A DNA stretch of 8,233 nt from Oscillospiraceae bacterium (GTDB lineage Bacteria; Bacillota; Clostridia; Oscillospirales; Ruminococcaceae). The notes under the pieces are model-generated. The model ran no database searches. It had not been told where the DNA came from and worked only from the letters and a program-made list of their open reading frames with translations. The stretch's first letter is position 1. The number at the start of each line of letters is the position of its first letter. The translations under genes and the position numbers were made by a program. This document shows, piece after piece, positions 6,523-8,233 of the stretch. The stretch lies in the NCBI GenBank assembly GCA_016296165.1, contig JAEDJV010000110.1:1-8233 (forward strand). The letters are read 5' to 3'.

Positions 6523-7314
6523 ATGAATGCGATTTATCCGCTTTTCAGTTCAAGCAAAGGAAACTCTGTGTTCATAGGAAACAGCCACAGAGGGATACTT
6601 ATTGATTGTGGTGTTTCCTGTAAACGTCTGGATGCTGCGATGAAAAGGAACGGACTGGATATGTCCGCAGTAAAAGCAGTTTTTATTACACATGATCATT
6701 CAGACCACATAAAAGGTCTTCCTGTGCTGACAAAAAAATATAGCCTTGATGTTTACAGTCAGGGCGGAACGCTTAGAAAACTTATAAGGGAAAACTATAT
6801 ATCACAAAATTCACAAGCTCTGGAGATAGACATATCCGCAGAGCTTTTTGATATGAAGGTGACCGCTTTTGATACCCCGCATGATTCAGAGCAGAGCTGT
6901 GGGTACCGGGTTGATTTCGAAGATGGAAGTTCGTGTGCTGTATGTACAGACCTTGGCTGTGTTACTGAGTCAGTAAAAAAAGCGATAAACGGTGCGGGTA
7001 CCGTCCTTCTTGAAGCTAATTATGATGATGACATGATGATGTTCGGTTCCTATCCGAAATATCTGAAACAGCGCATATTTTCTGAACGTGGTCATCTTTC
7101 CAATTATGCCAGTGCTGAGCAGGCACTTAAACTTCTGGAAAACGGTACGAGAAACATTATACTGGGGCATCTTAGCCAGGAAAACAATACTCCTGAACTT
7201 GCCGAGAAAACAGTCTGTGACAGACTCGACGGCTTTGTGAGAAACAGGGATTACACACTTCAGGTTGCAAAGCCTGAAACAACCGGAGAGATGGCGGTGA
7301 TAGAACGTGTATAA
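6523..7314 (+). CDS. walJ: MBL-fold metallohydrolase, WalJ/YycJ family
   Basis: A 263-residue metallo-beta-lactamase-fold protein of the YycJ/VicX/WalJ group. Members are probably metal-dependent exonucleases or phosphodiesterases; in bacilli the gene sits at the end of the walRK locus and has been linked to coordination of cell division with DNA replication. It opens with the family stretch SSSKGNSVFIG (9-19) and LIDCG (26-30). The metal site is visible as THDHSDH (56-62: H57, H59, D61, H62), then H120 (in DTPHDSEQSCGY), D143 (in CTDLG) and H216 (in LGHLSQENN). The segment ERGHLSN is also typical. The ATG follows GGAGA by 7 bases, 21 bases after murA, and the 3' end overlaps rlmH by 8 bases. 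No walR or walK is in the window, so the gene has been kept with rlmH but apart from the kinase operon, as far as can be seen. Confidence 0.9.
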   Translation: MNAIYPLFSSSKGNSVFIGNSHRGILIDCGVSCKRLDAAMKRNGLDMSAVKAVFITHDHSDHIKGLPVLTKKYSLDVYSQGGTLRKLIRENYISQNSQALEIDISAELFDMKVTAFDTPHDSEQSCGYRVDFEDGSSCAVCTDLGCVTESVKKAINGAGTVLLEANYDDDMMMFGSYPKYLKQRIFSERGHLSNYASAEQALKLLENGTRNIILGHLSQENNTPELAEKTVCDRLDGFVRNRDYTLQVAKPETTGEMAVIERV

Positions 7315-7783
7315 TATCAATCTTATTGCAGTTGGCAGGCTTAAGGAAGAGTATCTCAGATCGGCATTTGCCGAATATTCAAAGAGACTTCAGGCTTTTT
7401 GTAATCTGAAACTTATAGAGATAGATGAGTGCAGGCTCCCTGACAAACCATCTGAAAAGGAAATACATAACGCCCTTGAAACAGAAGCTAAAATGATAAT
7501 GAAACATGCACAGGGGTTTATTATCCCGATGTGCATAGAGGGAAGACAGATGAAGAGTGAAATGCTCTCGAAGAAGATTGAAGATATTGCTGTATCTGGA
7601 AACAGCGAGATTTCATTTATTATAGGCAGTTCATACGGACTTGCCGAGAGTGTTAAGAGAGCAGCCGGACTTAAACTGTCAATGTCTGAAATGACATTTC
7701 CGCATCAGCTTGCACGGATTATGCTCATGGAGCAGATATACAGAGCATTTATGATCTCTGCGGGTAAGAGTTACCACAAATAA
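7307..7783 (+). CDS. rlmH: 23S rRNA (pseudouridine-1915-N3)-methyltransferase
   Basis: RlmH methylates pseudouridine 1915 of helix 69 in 23S rRNA on assembled 70S ribosomes, using S-adenosylmethionine. The 158 residues match the family length (about 155-160). It begins MYNINLIAVGRLKEEYLRSA, the standard N-terminus. The SPOUT knot region contains FIIGSSYGL (104-112), where many relatives have IGG; the second glycine is Ser here. The C-terminus MTFPHQLARIMLMEQIYRAF...YHK (129-158) is the hallmark of the family. The start is GTG at 7307, inside walJ; an in-frame TAG at 7301-7303 excludes any earlier start. Only a weak GGTGAT precedes it, so translation may be coupled to walJ. In staphylococci the orthologue (orfX) is the SCC attachment gene, but no SCC-type element follows here. 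Confidence 0.95.
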   Translation: MYNINLIAVGRLKEEYLRSAFAEYSKRLQAFCNLKLIEIDECRLPDKPSEKEIHNALETEAKMIMKHAQGFIIPMCIEGRQMKSEMLSKKIEDIAVSGNSEISFIIGSSYGLAESVKRAAGLKLSMSEMTFPHQLARIMLMEQIYRAFMISAGKSYHK

Positions 7784-7806
7784 ATAATGCAAACGAGTTT
7801 TCAAAA

Positions 7807-7862
7807 CTTTCAACAGAGTTTTTAACTTTTCAACATTTAAACCTGTTGATACATGTTGAACA
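7807..7862. repeat. Cluster of four TCAACA motifs, two forward and two reverse
   Basis: TCAACA occurs at 7810-7815 and 7830-7835, and its reverse complement TGTTGA at 7844-7849 and 7854-7859. TTCAACAT (7829-7836) and ATGTTGAA (7853-7860) form an 8-bp inverted repeat. As nine-base words, TTTTCAACA and GTATCAACA (the latter on the minus strand) differ by two bases from the DnaA box TTATCCACA; the other two differ by three. It may be a degenerate DnaA-box cluster, another protein site, or a chance cluster in AT-rich DNA. Confidence 0.4.
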
Positions 7863-7863
7863 T

Positions 7864-7905
7864 AAAAAAATACCGGATTCATTACTGAGAATCCGGTATT
7901 TTTTT
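7864..7905. terminator. Bidirectional intrinsic terminator between rlmH and the GH94 gene
   Basis: TACCGGATTC (7871-7880) pairs perfectly with GAATCCGGTA (7889-7898) around an 8-base loop, and flanking runs of seven A (7864-7870) and seven T (7899-7905) extend the stem to 17 bp. The run of T on each strand lets it stop transcription both from rlmH (plus) and from the converging GH94 gene (minus). Confidence 0.93.
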
Positions 7906-7922
7906 ATTTATTAAGTATCTGT

Positions 7923-8233
7923 TTATCCTAAAACAACTTCAACGTTGTGAACACCGCCGTCAAATATAGGAAGGATATTGCCTTCGATTGCATTGCCGTC
8001 AACTGTTACACTCTTAACACCCTTGCAAACGTGGTTAGGGTTCTTGATTGTAATAGCATATTCAGCACCGCGGTACTTTCTTGTAGCTGTGAAGCCATCC
8101 CATGCAGCAGGGATGGAAGGATCAACCTTGAGGCCATCAAAATCAGGCTGTACACCGAGGATGTACTGTGAGATAGCTACCATGTTCCATGCAGCTGTAC
8201 CTGTAAGCCATGAGTTCTTGCCCTGACCGAAGT
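7923..8233 (-). CDS. GH94 glycoside phosphorylase (cellobiose phosphorylase type), C-terminal 102 residues
   Basis: The frame runs leftward from the window edge to a TAA at 7923-7925; the upstream four fifths or more of the gene are outside. The visible product starts FGQGKNSWLTGTAAWN and continues with MVAISQYILGVQPDFDGLKV, DPSIPAAW and then a beta-strand-rich tail, a pattern characteristic of the end of the (alpha/alpha)6 barrel and the C-terminal beta-sandwich of GH94 enzymes. Cellobiose phosphorylase splits cellobiose with phosphate into glucose 1-phosphate and glucose in the cytoplasm, saving ATP in cellulose-degrading anaerobes. Cellodextrin or chitobiose phosphorylase cannot be excluded, because the catalytic Asp and most substrate-binding residues are outside the window. 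The protein is about 800 residues in the family. The gene converges on rlmH and shares its bidirectional terminator. Confidence 0.88.
   Translation of the reverse strand, partial: FGQGKNSWLTGTAAWNMVAISQYILGVQPDFDGLKVDPSIPAAWDGFTATRKYRGAEYAITIKNPNHVCKGVKSVTVDGNAIEGNILPIFDGGVHNVEVVLG

Noticed and set aside
7760..7800. Possible SCC-type attachment site at the 3' end of rlmH
   Set aside because: The staphylococcal att core is not present, and a normal terminator and a chromosomal GH94 gene follow, with no recombinase in view.
7947..8226. Two plus-strand open frames near the right end
   Set aside because: They are antisense to the GH94 C-terminus, which has clear family motifs.
1..8233. CRISPR array, tRNA or rRNA genes
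   Set aside because: I saw no regularly spaced repeats, no tRNA-like cloverleaf with a conserved T-arm, and no rRNA segments on either strand.

Overview
The window looks like chromosomal DNA from a low-GC anaerobic Firmicute of the Clostridia, most likely a Ruminococcus-like member of the Oscillospiraceae. The reasons are a Cys T-box leader, the short Gram-positive type of serine acetyltransferase, lipoprotein cyclophilins, a WalJ (YycJ)-RlmH pair, and a cellobiose-phosphorylase-type GH94 enzyme at the right edge. The genus is inference; no rRNA or marker comparison was possible.

Layout, left to right. (1) 1-744: the C-terminal part of a divergent, very AT-rich extracellular solute-binding protein whose start lies outside the window. 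(2) 745-1192: a 448-base non-coding stretch. It holds a short hairpin-bearing segment that closely resembles the right end / omega-RNA scaffold of IS200/IS605-type (TnpB) elements, with no transposase or tnpB beside it. After that come a strong sigma-A-type promoter and a complete T-box riboswitch with a cysteine specifier and an intrinsic terminator. (3) 1193-4092: cysE, cysS and a membrane-anchored degenerate cyclophilin, closely spaced and all co-oriented, probably one cysteine-responsive operon. (4) 4228-4998: a second cyclophilin, a lipoprotein with an apparently intact active site, with its own promoter and a terminator. (5) 5218-7783: murA (TTG start), walJ and rlmH (GTG start, overlapping walJ by 8 bases), probably one operon for wall-precursor synthesis and ribosome and cell-cycle housekeeping. 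(6) 7784-7922: a short convergent intergenic region with four TCAACA motifs in mirrored orientation, then a 17-bp bidirectional terminator. (7) 7923-8233 on the minus strand: the C-terminus of a GH94 glycoside phosphorylase, truncated by the window edge.

How the parts fit: the T-box senses uncharged tRNA-Cys and would switch on both cysteine synthesis (CysE makes O-acetylserine) and tRNA-Cys charging (CysS). The two cyclophilins lie side by side and are both predicted to act outside the membrane, which suggests a duplication in which one copy lost its catalytic residues. No wholly new multi-gene system is evident. The points most worth a second look are the orphan TnpB-type right end, the cyclophilin/pseudo-cyclophilin pair and the TCAACA cluster behind rlmH.
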